A stretch of 64,000 bases of DNA from Ga0077555 sp050250755 (GTDB lineage: Bacteria; Pseudomonadota; Alphaproteobacteria; Rhizobiales; Hyphomicrobiaceae): positions 231,826 through 295,825 of the forward strand of contig JBFWOB010000001.1 in the NCBI GenBank assembly GCA_050250755.1, written 5' to 3'. The stretch's first letter is position 1. Every line of letters begins with the position of its first letter. This document shows, one piece after another, positions 18,280 to 29,025 of the stretch. The notes below the pieces were generated by a model, which ran no database searches, was not told the DNA's origin, and saw only the letters and a program-made list of their open reading frames with translations. A program made the position numbers and the translations under genes.

Positions 18280-19028
18280 AGCGCGAAACCTCCATCAACG
18301 AAGAATGACTGGCCTGTCGTAAACGCACTCTCGTCCGACGCCAGGTAGACGGCCACGTGGGCCACCTCCTCGGCCGTTCCGAGGCGACCCATGGGCTGGC
18401 GGTCGATGAACATCTGGCGCGCCGTCTCGACGGATCCGACCTCCTTGCCAAGGGCCGCGATCCGGTCGTCCAGCGATGGCGACTGGATCGTGCCAGGGCA
18501 GATGCAATTGCACCGGATGCCCTTCTTGATGAAGTCGAACGCGACCGCCTTTGTCAGTCCCACCACGGCGGCCTTGGTGGCCGTGTAGACGTAGCGATTG
18601 GCGACGGCCTTCGAGGGTCCCGCGCCTGACGCCATGTTGATGATGGTGCCCTTTCCACGTTCCACCATGCTCGGCAAGAACGCCTGAATGCCGCGGTGCA
18701 TCGATTTCACGTTGAGATCGAAGGAAAAGTCCCAATCCTTCTCGGAACAGTGCAGTGCATCGCCGTGATGCACAAAGCCCCCGCAGTTGAACAGGACGTC
18801 CACCGGACCCACACGCTGGGCCATATCCTTCACCGCGGCGGTATCGAGAAGATCTAGCTTCAGGCATTCCGCGATGCCGGCATCCTTCAAGCCCTGCATC
18901 CTCGTCTCGTCGATGTCCGTCGCAATCACACGCGCGCCCTCGCGGGCGAAAGCAATGGCGGTTGCGCGTCCGATGCCCGCTCCCGAGGCCGTACAGAACG
19001 CTGTTTTTCCCTTGAGCCTGTCAGCCAT
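18276..19028 (-). CDS. SDR-family oxidoreductase (hydroxybutyrate dehydrogenase-like)
   Basis: The 250-residue product is a classical short-chain dehydrogenase: ASGAGIGRA for cofactor binding, ATDID for NAD preference, FNCGGFVHHG in the NNAG position, Ser in NMASGAG, catalytic Tyr-x3-Lys in YTATKAA, and FVDGGF at the end. Overall it resembles type 2 3-hydroxybutyrate or ketodeoxyfuconate dehydrogenases. ATG at 19028 follows GGAGAGG; the frame reaches 19136 but the extra part is not SDR-like. It overlaps the GNAT gene downstream by four bases. Confidence 0.88.
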   Translation of the reverse strand: MADRLKGKTAFCTASGAGIGRATAIAFAREGARVIATDIDETRMQGLKDAGIAECLKLDLLDTAAVKDMAQRVGPVDVLFNCGGFVHHGDALHCSEKDWDFSFDLNVKSMHRGIQAFLPSMVERGKGTIINMASGAGPSKAVANRYVYTATKAAVVGLTKAVAFDFIKKGIRCNCICPGTIQSPSLDDRIAALGKEVGSVETARQMFIDRQPMGRLGTAEEVAHVAVYLASDESAFTTGQSFFVDGGFAL

Positions 19029-19245
19029 TGGGCGTGCCTCTCCGATGCTTTCACTGCTGATCTTTAGTCTAATCACGTGGGGCACGGAACGCGAAGCGGC
19101 TCCGTTGCAGTCCCTGCGGCAATGAGGCAACGGCATGCGCGCAATCGTATGGGGGATGGCGCAAAGTCGCTGCTTTCCGATGGCGTAGCCGGGGGCGATT
19201 CGGTCATGTGTCGAAGGACATCAACGGGTCCAGGAAATCCAACCC

Positions 19246-19575
19246 ATGCTGCGCTTTTCATCGCTTATGACCGCCGCCGCACTGGTCGCAGCCGGATTGC
19301 TCGTCGCGCCCGGCGCAGCCGATGCCCAGGGCAAGAGGGGTGGCGTATGCGTAAACAAGGCTGCGAGCGGCACCAACACGACCAAAGACGGCGCCATGTT
19401 CCAGGCGTGGGAAGCCGTACTGCAGGCTACCGACTGGGGTTCTTGGGCGTCGTTCATGTCGTCGAGCGGTAAGGTCGGCGTCGCCCCCGGATATAAGGTG
19501 TCCCGCGTCAAGTCGCGCTGCGGCACCGGCGGCCTTGGTTACAGCTGCAAGATGCAGGCGACGCTCTGCAAGTAA
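19246..19575 (+). CDS. Small exported protein of unknown function
   Basis: The 109-residue product has a clear signal peptide (about residues 1-28, ending GAADAQ). The mature part of about 80 residues has four cysteines (in GGVCVN, SRCGTG, YSCKM and the last-but-one position), which could form two disulfides in the periplasm. AWEAVLQATDWGSWASF is the most distinctive block. I do not recognise the family. It is followed after 59 bases by the AI-2E family transporter gene. Confidence 0.65.
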   Translation: MLRFSSLMTAAALVAAGLLVAPGAADAQGKRGGVCVNKAASGTNTTKDGAMFQAWEAVLQATDWGSWASFMSSSGKVGVAPGYKVSRVKSRCGTGGLGYSCKMQATLCK

Positions 19576-19634
19576 TACCGTCTGTGGAACCAGCGTGCTG
19601 AGCATCCACTTTCTCATCGGCAGGAGTCGTGCCG

Positions 19635-20771
19635 ATGAGCTTACGCAGTACCCCGACGGAAACCGGAACGAACGCGATCTCGGTTCGTTCCGCTGCAGTG
19701 TTCTGGCTGATCGGCGCGCTCGTTACGGTGCTGCTGATCGGTGTGTGGCTAGCTTTACCGGCCCTTCTGGTAGCATTCGCCTCGACGATCGTGGCGGCAA
19801 TGCTGCTAGCGGTCGCGTACCCACTCGAGCGCTATTTCGGCCTTCGCCACACTTTGGCTCTCGCCCTCAGTGGCGTCGTGCTTTTGATGCTGCCGCTACT
19901 GGCGGTGGCGTTAATCGGACCTCAGTTGAAGGATCAGCTCACTCAAATCACGCAGCAATTACCTGAAGCCATCAAGGCGGTCGAGAAAACGCTCGGCATC
20001 GACCTGTCGTCCATCATCAAGGGCGCGACCGGTTCAGGGGCTTCCGATGCGGGCGGCAGCGGTCGAAGTATCATATCGGATGCAATGAGTGTCGGCGGCA
20101 TCCTCCTGAGTAATCTCAGCACCGCCGGAAGCTTTGTGTTGAACGCCTTCGCTGGCCTGCTGCTGATGATCTTTGGCGGCTTCTATCTGGCGTCCGATCC
20201 GGATCGGTACCGTCAGGGTATCGTGCGGCTGTTTCCACCGCACCTTCAGGATAAAATCGATAGCGCACTCGGGAATTGTGGTCGCGCCTTGCAGAGATGG
20301 CTCTGCGCACAAGCGATTGCGATGACGGCGGTCGGTGCGATGGCCGGTCTCGGGGCCTGGGCGCTCGGCTTGCCGGCTCCCCTCGCCATCGGGGTGATCT
20401 CTGGTCTGCTCGAATTCTTTCCCGTCATCGGACCTTGGCTGGGCGCCGTGCCGGTACTGCTGCTCGCTTTTGGACAAGGTCCTCAGGTCGTGCTGATAGC
20501 AGCGCTGATGCTGCTGGTGATCCAACAACTCGAGGCCAACGTCATCACGCCGATCGCTCAGGAAAGCTTTGCCGAGATCCCGCCGTTTCTGGTCCTATTT
20601 GGTCTCGTCGTATTTGGCCTCATCTTCGGGCTGGTTGGCGTCTTGGTCGCCGGACCTCTGACGCTCGTTGCCTATGTCCTGGTCAACGAGCTTTACGTCC
20701 GAGACACGCTAGGCCAAACCATCAGGGTGCCTGGTGAGGCCCAGGATGAGAGCAGAACGCCCACAACTTGA
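19635..20771 (+). CDS. AI-2E family (PerM/TqsA-like) membrane transporter
   Basis: The 378-residue protein has about eight hydrophobic segments. Family marks include LTQITQQLPEAIKAVEKTLG in the soluble loop, LGLPAPLAIGVISGLLEFFPVIGPWLGAVPVLLLA, and QQLEANVITPIAQ near the C-terminus. AI-2E family proteins are proposed exporters of autoinducer-2 or other small molecules, or ion antiporters. ATG at 19635 sits 8 bases after CAGGAG; a GTG at 19629 is too close to that site. No regulator is adjacent. Confidence 0.88.
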   Translation: MSLRSTPTETGTNAISVRSAAVFWLIGALVTVLLIGVWLALPALLVAFASTIVAAMLLAVAYPLERYFGLRHTLALALSGVVLLMLPLLAVALIGPQLKDQLTQITQQLPEAIKAVEKTLGIDLSSIIKGATGSGASDAGGSGRSIISDAMSVGGILLSNLSTAGSFVLNAFAGLLLMIFGGFYLASDPDRYRQGIVRLFPPHLQDKIDSALGNCGRALQRWLCAQAIAMTAVGAMAGLGAWALGLPAPLAIGVISGLLEFFPVIGPWLGAVPVLLLAFGQGPQVVLIAALMLLVIQQLEANVITPIAQESFAEIPPFLVLFGLVVFGLIFGLVGVLVAGPLTLVAYVLVNELYVRDTLGQTIRVPGEAQDESRTPTT

Positions 20772-20796
20772 CGCACCAGTGGCGATGGCGCTCGGG

Positions 20797-21318
20797 TTAC
20801 AGCATCGGATTGAACAGCTTCTCCCGATCTATGGGCTTTTCGGAGTGCTGAGGCGTCCACCAACCGACATTGGGCTGTTGTCGAATAGAGGTGGAATAAT
20901 CGCCGGCAAGCACTTTCGTGAGGTCGCGCTTGATCAACTCTGTCTTGCCGTCAGCACAATAATCGGCATCGCTCGCTGCGGACTTCATGACGGTTGCAAA
21001 GGTGTAATCGTAGCTTTTCTCGGTCTTGGCGAGTTGCTCGGGCGCCGCCCCCTGCTGGGTTTCGTAGGCAAGGTAGGATTGGCGTAGCGCAGCCGGATCG
21101 AACACATAGCCACAACGCTGGGCGCGAGCAGCGGTCGTCCCGACGTGAACGACTCGGTCGGTCATCGTTTCGGGAGGGGGTGCCGGTGCAGCCGTCTTTT
21201 CCTTTTCGCCGCCGAAGAATGAACCGGTCGTCAACGCGCTGCCGGACGAGCACGCTCCGAGGGCGAGCGCCATCACAACACCGGCCAAGCGGCTGACAAT
21301 TCCTGCTGTCCTGCGCAT
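20797..21318 (-). CDS. Lipoprotein of unknown function
   Basis: The 173-residue product has an N-terminal signal with a lipobox (LALGAC, lipidated Cys at residue 23), so it is a predicted envelope lipoprotein. The mature part begins with a Ser/Thr/Pro-rich linker and continues with a polar domain holding two cysteines (AQRCGYVF and ADYCADG) and ending PQHSEKPIDREKLFNPML. I do not recognise the family. The gene is convergent with the AI-2E family transporter gene, 25 bases away. Confidence 0.7.
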   Translation of the reverse strand: MRRTAGIVSRLAGVVMALALGACSSGSALTTGSFFGGEKEKTAAPAPPPETMTDRVVHVGTTAARAQRCGYVFDPAALRQSYLAYETQQGAAPEQLAKTEKSYDYTFATVMKSAASDADYCADGKTELIKRDLTKVLAGDYSTSIRQQPNVGWWTPQHSEKPIDREKLFNPML

Positions 21319-21442
21319 GTTCCGTGCTCCCCCGAGTCCGGATGATCGATTCGAGGGCTTTTCGTAGCATGCCGGAGCTTGGTCCGGTAGCGGTCGTGGA
21401 GTGTCACGTCGACTGCGGCCGTCCGGATTGTGGAAAGTGGCT

Positions 21443-22210
21443 TCAATCCCGATCGGCGGCGGCGGCCTCGAGAGCTTGTCGCGTGGCTTCGTCCGCCGGG
21501 AACAGCAGCTCGAGCTTTAGCTCCGCGAGGGCAATATCCTCAGCCGATCCGAACTGAGCGATGGTCGAGAAGAACGAGAAAGAAACCGCACCCAACCGAT
21601 AGCGCGTCGTCGTAACCGCGGGGAGGGGAGCATGACCACCCGGCGGGTCGGCTGTCTCTGCGGCGAGCTTCTCTGCCGCTGCGGACAGGAGCACGTCACC
21701 GCCGAGATGCCGGCTCTCCGTTTTGAGGCGCGCGCACATGTGGCGTGCAACATCCGGCCAGTTGTCGATTGCCGCTCGCAGCGGGCTGGGTGCCAGCATG
21801 GCATCGAGAATGCTGTCGCCGGCCCTGAGCCCAACCGCACCCAGCATGCTCGTTGCCGGCTCGTTGAGCGCAACGAGATGCCAGCGACGATCGTAGGCAA
21901 ATGCCGGATAGGGGGCGTGCCGCGAAAGTGTCCAGTCGACCGCCGCACGGATGAAACGCATCTCCGTGGCGTCGAGATCGCGGCGCTGGTAGGCGGCGAC
22001 GAAGCCTGCCGACTCGAGAAGCACATTGCGTTCGCCACGAGGAACCTCGAGCGCGTTGGAGAGCCGGATCACCATCGCCCGAGTGGGATGCGAGCGGCCC
22101 GTTTCGAGGAACGCGATATGGCGCGCCGAAACATCAGCTTCGAGCCCGAGCCGAAGTTGGCTCAAGCCGCGCCGCCGCCGCCAGTCCCTAAGGCTTTCCG
22201 CGAAGGGCAT
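21443..22210 (-). CDS. XRE-family regulator with MmyB-like ligand-binding domain
   Basis: The 255-residue protein has an N-terminal helix-turn-helix (RRRRGLSQLRLGLEADVSARHIAFLETGRSHPTRAM in pieces of the XRE fold, residues about 10-65). The rest matches the MmyB/MLTR ligand-binding domain: PYPAFAYDRRWHLVALN, and LRLGAVSFSFFSTIAQFG-like text near residue 215. This type of repressor or activator often controls a neighbouring oxidoreductase or membrane gene. ATG at 22210 follows GGAGG. It is divergent from the small membrane protein gene at 22360, its likely target. Confidence 0.85.
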   Translation of the reverse strand: MPFAESLRDWRRRRGLSQLRLGLEADVSARHIAFLETGRSHPTRAMVIRLSNALEVPRGERNVLLESAGFVAAYQRRDLDATEMRFIRAAVDWTLSRHAPYPAFAYDRRWHLVALNEPATSMLGAVGLRAGDSILDAMLAPSPLRAAIDNWPDVARHMCARLKTESRHLGGDVLLSAAAEKLAAETADPPGGHAPLPAVTTTRYRLGAVSFSFFSTIAQFGSAEDIALAELKLELLFPADEATRQALEAAAADRD

Positions 22211-22359
22211 GGGTGCCTCCGGTGTTGCTCGCGTGTTCTCATAACGATGGACGCTATCGCAGGCGTCGTCGTCTGGCACTTACCTCCGGTGTAATTGGCA
22301 GCCGATCGGCTCTGACCTAGCTCTCGCTCATCGCAACGCATAGCCAAGGAGGCTCTGTC

Positions 22360-22788
22360 ATGACGATGATCAAGATCCAGGCGGGGACGAAAATTGCGTC
22401 AGCACTCGTGATTGGCGTGGGGATCGTTCTCGCACTCGCAGCGCTACCGGCGACTGCCGGCGTGACCGCGCTTCTCGCCGACCTGATCTTCTGGCCCTAC
22501 GACGGCTATCCGGCGCTCGACTCGTCCGCGACGCGATTGCTCGCGGCAATCTCGGGTGGGGTGATGGTCGGCTGGGGTGTCCTGCTCTGGCAAGTCGCAA
22601 CGCGCATCCTACCAGTTGATGCAGCGTTAGGCGCGAGCCTCATCCGGACGAGCGCTATTGCATGGTTCGCCGTGGACAGCATCGCGTCCGTGCTCGCGGG
22701 CGCGCCTCTCAACGTTGCCTTGAATGTGGTGTTCCTGGCAGCCTTCCTGGTGCCACTCGCGTCGGCCACGCCGCGCGCGGCAGCGTGA
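22360..22788 (+). CDS. Small four-helix membrane protein, likely target of the XRE regulator
   Basis: The 142-residue protein has four predicted membrane segments, near residues 12-42, 60-82, 92-110 and 117-134. The loop FWPYDGYPALDSSATRLLAA is its most distinctive part. I recognise the overall type (small proteobacterial membrane proteins near XRE regulators) but no function. ATG at 22360 follows AAGGAGG. It diverges from the MmyB-type regulator gene with 149 bases between the starts, which suggests shared control. Confidence 0.6.
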   Translation: MTMIKIQAGTKIASALVIGVGIVLALAALPATAGVTALLADLIFWPYDGYPALDSSATRLLAAISGGVMVGWGVLLWQVATRILPVDAALGASLIRTSAIAWFAVDSIASVLAGAPLNVALNVVFLAAFLVPLASATPRAAA

Positions 22789-22834
22789 CCGTTTAGGGCC
22801 GCGGTCTTGTGTCGACGCGGCCCCCTTTCGCCGA

Positions 22835-23617
22835 TCAGTCGCGTCCAGCGATGAGGCCAGCGCCCCGATATCCGCCATCGACCGCGAGCACCTCAGCGGT
22901 GATGTAGCTCGACTGCGTGGGATCGAGCAGGAAGCGGGCGGCACGCGCGATCTCTACCGGCTCCGCATAGCGGTGCATGGGGATCGTGCGTGCATAGAGC
23001 TGGCGATCCTCCTCTGTATGATGGGCCTTCACCATCGCCGTCTCGACTGGTCCCGGCGCGATCGCGTTGACACGGATGCCGAGAGGAGCGAGCTCGTTCG
23101 CCATCACCTTCGTCAGCACGATCACGCCGCCCTTGGAAGAGCCGTAGGCCGACCGTTTGAGCGAGCCTCGCAGGCCGGAGATCGACGCAATGTTGACGAT
23201 GGAGCCGCCTGTTTGCCGGTCACGCATGATACGGGCGGCGGCGCGCCCAATCATGAAGGTCGCAACCAGGTTGAGCTCGAGAACTTTGCGGAAATCGGCG
23301 GTGGAGGTCTCGAACACGCTTTTATTCAAGCCCATCCCGGCGCTGTTCACGACGCCGCGGAGGCCGTTGAAAATGCGCGAAACTTCGGCCACCGCGCGCT
23401 CCACGGCGTTCTCGTCAGTGACGTCGGCGGTGACATACTGAATGGTCTTCTTTTCGCCGAGCCGCTCCTTTGCCTCAGCCAAAGCCGCATCGTTCTTGTC
23501 GAGCAGCGCCACCGACCAGCCGTCTTCGAGAAGAAGCTCTGCCGTCGCGCGCCCGATGCCGGAGCCAGCTCCCGTTACGAGTGCCGCCAGTTTCTCTTGC
23601 TTCGGCTTCTTTGCCAC
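22835..23617 (-). CDS. SDR-family oxidoreductase (FabG-like)
   Basis: The 260-residue product shows VTGAGSGIGRA, an acidic LLDKND after beta 2, NSAGMG, Ser in NIASISG, catalytic YGSSKGG and a closing AVDGGYRGAG, so it is an active classical SDR. GTG at 23617 lies just after GGAGGACGGG and is preferred to upstream ATG codons, which are poorly placed. Substrate is likely a hydroxyacyl or other alcohol. It diverges from the selenoprotein gene, 156 bases away. Confidence 0.88.
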   Translation of the reverse strand: MAKKPKQEKLAALVTGAGSGIGRATAELLLEDGWSVALLDKNDAALAEAKERLGEKKTIQYVTADVTDENAVERAVAEVSRIFNGLRGVVNSAGMGLNKSVFETSTADFRKVLELNLVATFMIGRAAARIMRDRQTGGSIVNIASISGLRGSLKRSAYGSSKGGVIVLTKVMANELAPLGIRVNAIAPGPVETAMVKAHHTEEDRQLYARTIPMHRYAEPVEIARAARFLLDPTQSSYITAEVLAVDGGYRGAGLIAGRD

Positions 23618-23773
23618 CCCGTCCTCCGATAGTTGTCGCTGATTGGATTGAATGATCCGCATTGGCTAGCCGATGCGTCAACCGGCACCTGTCCGATGCC
23701 TGCCGAAGCTCTTGCGCTGACACGTGATCAGCCGGACAATGACATAACGATGCAGCGACGAGAGGAGGCTTGC

Positions 23774-24730
23774 GTGTCAACGCCTGCCGACGAAGAATTC
23801 GGTTTTGCTCCCGATTACGATGCGCCGATCCCGTACATGCACCGGATCCGCACCTATTATCAGACCCTTGGATATGGAGCGCCGTATCGCTGGGCGCACT
23901 ATCGCGACGTGCCGTTCACGCCGATGACGAAGTCGCTCTCCGAGGCGACCATCGCGCTTGTCACAACGGCCGCACCATATCGCCCAGAGGCTGGGGATCA
24001 GGGACCGGGCGCGCCATACAACTCGGCTGCCAAATTCTATACGGTTTATTCCGGCGACTCCTCTCTCGATCACGATCTTCGCATTTCGCATATCGGTATC
24101 GACCGCAAGCACACGACGGCGGAAGATTCCGGGACATGGTTCCCGCTGCCGGCGCTGCGGGAGGTTGCCGCCAGCGGCATGATCGGCAAGGTGGCGCCGC
24201 GCTTCCATGGCCTGCCAACGAACCGCAGTCACAAGACAACGCTTGATGTCGACTGCCAGGAACTGTTGAAGCGGGTTAAGGAGGACCGCGCCGATGCGGT
24301 GCTCATTGCCGGTAATTGACCAGTGTGTCACCAGACCGTGAGTCTGGCCGCTCGCACACTCGAAGCCGCAGGCATCCCGACGGTCGTGATGGGCTGCGCC
24401 AAAGACATTGTAGAACACGTCGGCGTGCCGCGCTTTCTGTTCTCGGATTTTCCGCTCGGCAATCCCTCTGGAAAGCCGAAGGACAAGGCATCGCAGCGGT
24501 CGACGCTCGAACTCGCTCTTCGGCTTCTGCCAGCCGCCATCGGTCCGCGGACCACGGTCCAGAACCCGATCCGGTGGGACGACGCCGGCAAATGGAAGCT
24601 CGATTATTCCAATGTTGAGCAATTATCGCCGGAGGAGATTGCGCGCCGTCGCGAGGAATTCGACAAGGGCAAAGAGATCGCCAAGCAGCGGCTCGCCGAG
24701 GACCTGAAAAGGAAGGGGGCTGCCGAGTAG
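23774..24730 (+). CDS. GrdB-like (glycine/sarcosine/betaine reductase selenoprotein B family) protein with in-frame UGA, probable selenoprotein
   Basis: Two abutting frames, 23774-24319 and 24320-24730, are in the same phase and are separated only by a TGA (24317-24319). Read through, they give one 318-residue protein with Sec182 in AGN-Sec-PVCHQTVS, a Sec-x-x-Cys redox motif with Cys185. The rest is typical of the family: an N-terminal domain with THGIDRKHT-like HIGIDRKHTTAED, then GIPTVVMGCAKDIV and DFPLGNPSGKPKDKASQ after the Sec. A hairpin fitting a bacterial SECIS starts 11 bases after the TGA. GTG at 23774 follows GAGGAGG. Family relatives in aerobic proteobacteria have no settled reaction. 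The BVMO gene follows after 200 bases. Confidence 0.82.
24331..24347 (+). promoter_or_regulatory. SECIS-like hairpin directing selenocysteine at the upstream UGA
   Basis: CCAGAC (24331-24336) pairs perfectly with GTCTGG (24342-24347) around the 5-base loop CGTGA. The loop starts 17 bases after the UGA and carries GU at its second and third positions. Bacterial SECIS elements are short stems with G (often GU) in the apical loop placed about 16-37 bases after the UGA, so position, size and loop all fit. It lies within the coding sequence, as expected in bacteria. Confidence 0.7.
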
Positions 24731-24744
24731 CGAGGGCTATTGAT

Positions 24745-24772
24745 CGCGAGGCGCCCGCCCGGGCGCCTCGCG
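24745..24772 (+). terminator. Strong hairpin after the selenoprotein gene
   Basis: A perfect 13-base inverted repeat (CGCGAGGCGCCCG and its complement) with a 2-base centre begins 15 bases after the stop codon. There is no T-run after it, so it may be a transcript-end stabiliser or a factor-dependent or bidirectional terminator rather than a classic one. Confidence 0.5.
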
Positions 24773-24930
24773 ATGCGCCGTGTGCGCACAGCCACATTGC
24801 CTCGGGTTTCTGTCGGACCTATTATGTCCGGACAAGTTTTCGCGTGGGCGAGGCGGCGTAACCGACCGCCGCGCCGCGTGTTCGGCTTCTGGCCGATAGT
24901 CAGGATCATCGGGATTACGCAGGAGGCAAG

Positions 24931-26595
<1,665 letters not shown>

Positions 26596-26799
26596 CGGGA
26601 AGCATCCTGTCACCCAGGGACGCCCGCCCCCCGGGTGGACGGCTGCCGCCATGCTTCGCATCATCTGATCGGGCGTCGATACCGGCGCCTGGCTTTTTGT
26701 ACCCGCCCTCGCCTTATCAACACGCGGAAGACCATCTCTCCATAATGTCGTCCCGTCCCGCAGCGGATTCTCGTTAGTCTTTCGAAAGCTCATGCCGTC

Positions 26800-28026
26800 A
26801 TGTCCAAGCCCTTCACGAATGTTCGCGTTCTCGATTTTACGCAGGTCTTCGCTGGCCCATTCGGCAGCTACCAACTCGCCCTGCTCGGCGCCGACGTGAT
26901 CAAGATCGAGCGGCCGGGCGGCGACGACATGCGCTATGGTCCGCCAAACAAGGAATGGTCGGACCGCGGCCTCGCGACGGGCTGGATGTCGATCAACTCC
27001 AACAAGCGCAATATTGCGCTGGATTTGACCAAGCCCGAGGCGATTGCCATCGTGAAGCGCCTCGCTGAGAAGGCTGATGTCGTGATGGAGAACTTCCGGC
27101 CGGGCGTCATGGAGAAGCTCGGCATCGGCTGGCCGCAACTGCGCGAAGTTAACCCGAGACTGATCTATGCCGCCGTCTCGGGCTTCGGTCAGAATGGTCC
27201 AGAGCGCCGCTCTCCCGCCTATGACGGCAAAATCCAGGCAATGAGCGGGCTGATGTCGATCACGGGGAGCCCCGAGAGTGGTCCGACGCGCGCCGGCTTC
27301 GCCGTCTGCGATGCGATCGGCGGCATGACGTTGGCATTTGCGGTCTCGAGTGCGCTTTACCAGCGTACGCACACCGGTAAAGGCCAACTCGTCGACGTCG
27401 CCATGCTCGACGCGGCGATGACATTCATGTCCTCGTTCTTCGTCGATTATACGGTGGGCGGGCACGTGCAAGGGCCAAGCGGCAACCGTGCGCAGAGCCG
27501 CCTGCCGACGGCAGACCTGTTCAAGGTCAAGGGCGGGCATATTCTTCTCGCCGTCAACAACGAGAAGCAATTCGCGGCGTTGTCGAAAGCGATCGGGAAA
27601 CCCGACCTCAACACGGATCCACGCTTCGTCGATTGGCCGACGCGAATCGAGAACGAGGTGGCCCTGCGCGAGATCATCGAGACGGTGTTCGCCGCCAATG
27701 ATGCCGCCTACTGGGACGAGTATCTGACCAAGAACGACGTGCCATGCGCACGCGTCTGGCGCATAGACGAGGTTGTGAACAATCCGCAGCTCGAGCATCG
27801 CCCGGTGCTTCAGGAGGTCGACAGTCCCTATGGCCGCCTTCAGCTTCTTGGCTCAGGGTTTCGCTTCGAGCATGACGGCGGCTCGATCGAGTTCCCGCCT
27901 CGGTTGCCCGGCGCCGATACCGATGCGGTACTCAATGAAGCGGGATACTCCGCCGCTGAGATCGACGGGTTTCGCAAAGCTGGAGCCGTGAGCGAAGGCA
28001 TCGAGCTCGATCGGCGGAAGAAGTAA
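26800..28026 (+). CDS. CaiB/BaiF-family (class III) CoA-transferase
   Basis: The 408-residue protein starts VRVLDFTQVFAGPFGSYQLALLGADVIKIERP, the standard CaiB/BaiF opening. SFGQNGP-like text occurs as SGFGQNGPERR, and the nucleophilic Asp is in PAYDGKIQAMSG. GKGQLVDVAMLDA and TADLFKVKGGHI complete the family pattern. Class III enzymes move CoA between carboxylic acids. It is one of three paralogues in the window. It is followed by an enoyl-CoA hydratase gene (188 bases) and an SDR gene on the same strand, a likely catabolic unit. Confidence 0.92.
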   Translation: MSKPFTNVRVLDFTQVFAGPFGSYQLALLGADVIKIERPGGDDMRYGPPNKEWSDRGLATGWMSINSNKRNIALDLTKPEAIAIVKRLAEKADVVMENFRPGVMEKLGIGWPQLREVNPRLIYAAVSGFGQNGPERRSPAYDGKIQAMSGLMSITGSPESGPTRAGFAVCDAIGGMTLAFAVSSALYQRTHTGKGQLVDVAMLDAAMTFMSSFFVDYTVGGHVQGPSGNRAQSRLPTADLFKVKGGHILLAVNNEKQFAALSKAIGKPDLNTDPRFVDWPTRIENEVALREIIETVFAANDAAYWDEYLTKNDVPCARVWRIDEVVNNPQLEHRPVLQEVDSPYGRLQLLGSGFRFEHDGGSIEFPPRLPGADTDAVLNEAGYSAAEIDGFRKAGAVSEGIELDRRKK

Positions 28027-28214
28027 CGTTTTCGCCAACGCGTCGCGTGTGCCTCATTCCGTCATGTCCGAAGCGTTAAGGCATATAACGCGCGCTATGG
28101 GATCGCGCGACGCTAAGGTCGTCCGTCACGCTTGCGCGAACGCGTCCCGGTAACCCACCATAGGTCTCGATCCACGACCTTTTTCGTCCTCTCCAAAGCA
28201 ACCGGAGCAACCCC

Positions 28215-28955
28215 ATGGCCGACGCCGTAACCTACCAGTCCAAGGATAATATCGCGGTCATCACGCTGAACCGGCCGGACAAGATGAACCGGATGGACAA
28301 TGCGCTGATGGACGGACTGTGCGAGGCATGGCAGCGCTTCGGAGCCTCCGACGACCGCGTCGCTGTGTTGACGGGCGCAGGCACCAAGGCCTTCTGTGCT
28401 GGCGCCGACCTGCAGAACCCGCCGCGCGGCCTCTATCACGGTGTTCCGGGCATCGGCGTCGCGGTCGACAAGCCGATTATCGCGGCGGTTGCCGGCTGGT
28501 GCGTGGGCGGCGGCATGGTGCTTACCACCATGTGTGATCTGATGATCTGCGCGGACAATGCGATCTTCACCTACCCGGAGGTGCGCGTCGGCTTCTCGGG
28601 CGGGCTCATCACGAACCTCGTGACGCGCATCCCCCACAAGATCGCGATGGAGCTCTTGCTGATCGGCGAGCAGATCGACGCGAAGCGCGCCTATGAGGTC
28701 GGCTACGCGAACAAGATAGTGGCAGTCGAACAACTCATGCCCGAGGCGATGGCGTGGGCCGCGAAGATTGCCGCCAACGCACCGCTGCCGACGCGGGCGC
28801 TGAAGACATGGACCAACCAGACTCTCCCCAAAGGGCCGACCGAGATCGGCGGCATTGGGCGCTACATGACCGACGTGATCGACCGTTCGGAGGACTGGGT
28901 GGAGGGTCGCACGGCCTTCAAGGAGAAGCGCGCGCCGCAATTCAAGGGCAAGTAG
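28215..28955 (+). CDS. Enoyl-CoA hydratase/isomerase family protein
   Basis: The 246-residue crotonase-fold protein shows VITLNRPDKMNRMDNALMD, the first oxyanion-hole block KAFCAGADL, and the second, AGWCVGGGMVLTTMCD. The following region TYPEVRVGFSGGL replaces the usual catalytic-Glu context with E in PEVRVGF. Crotonase proteins hydrate, isomerise or hydrolyse acyl-CoA esters. ATG at 28215 follows CCGGAG. Position between a CoA-transferase and an SDR suggests one beta-oxidation-like route. Confidence 0.9.
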   Translation: MADAVTYQSKDNIAVITLNRPDKMNRMDNALMDGLCEAWQRFGASDDRVAVLTGAGTKAFCAGADLQNPPRGLYHGVPGIGVAVDKPIIAAVAGWCVGGGMVLTTMCDLMICADNAIFTYPEVRVGFSGGLITNLVTRIPHKIAMELLLIGEQIDAKRAYEVGYANKIVAVEQLMPEAMAWAAKIAANAPLPTRALKTWTNQTLPKGPTEIGGIGRYMTDVIDRSEDWVEGRTAFKEKRAPQFKGK

Positions 28956-29025
28956 GATCGCAGTAGCACCGGTTGGAACACCGAAGTGCTGAGCCGACCG
29001 GGCAACCAGCCCATCAGGAGGAAAC

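Noticed and set aside
24323..24730. Separate 135-codon gene after the GrdB-like frame
   Set aside because: It is in phase with the upstream frame across one TGA, starts inside a conserved domain and follows a SECIS-like hairpin, so it is the second part of one selenoprotein gene.
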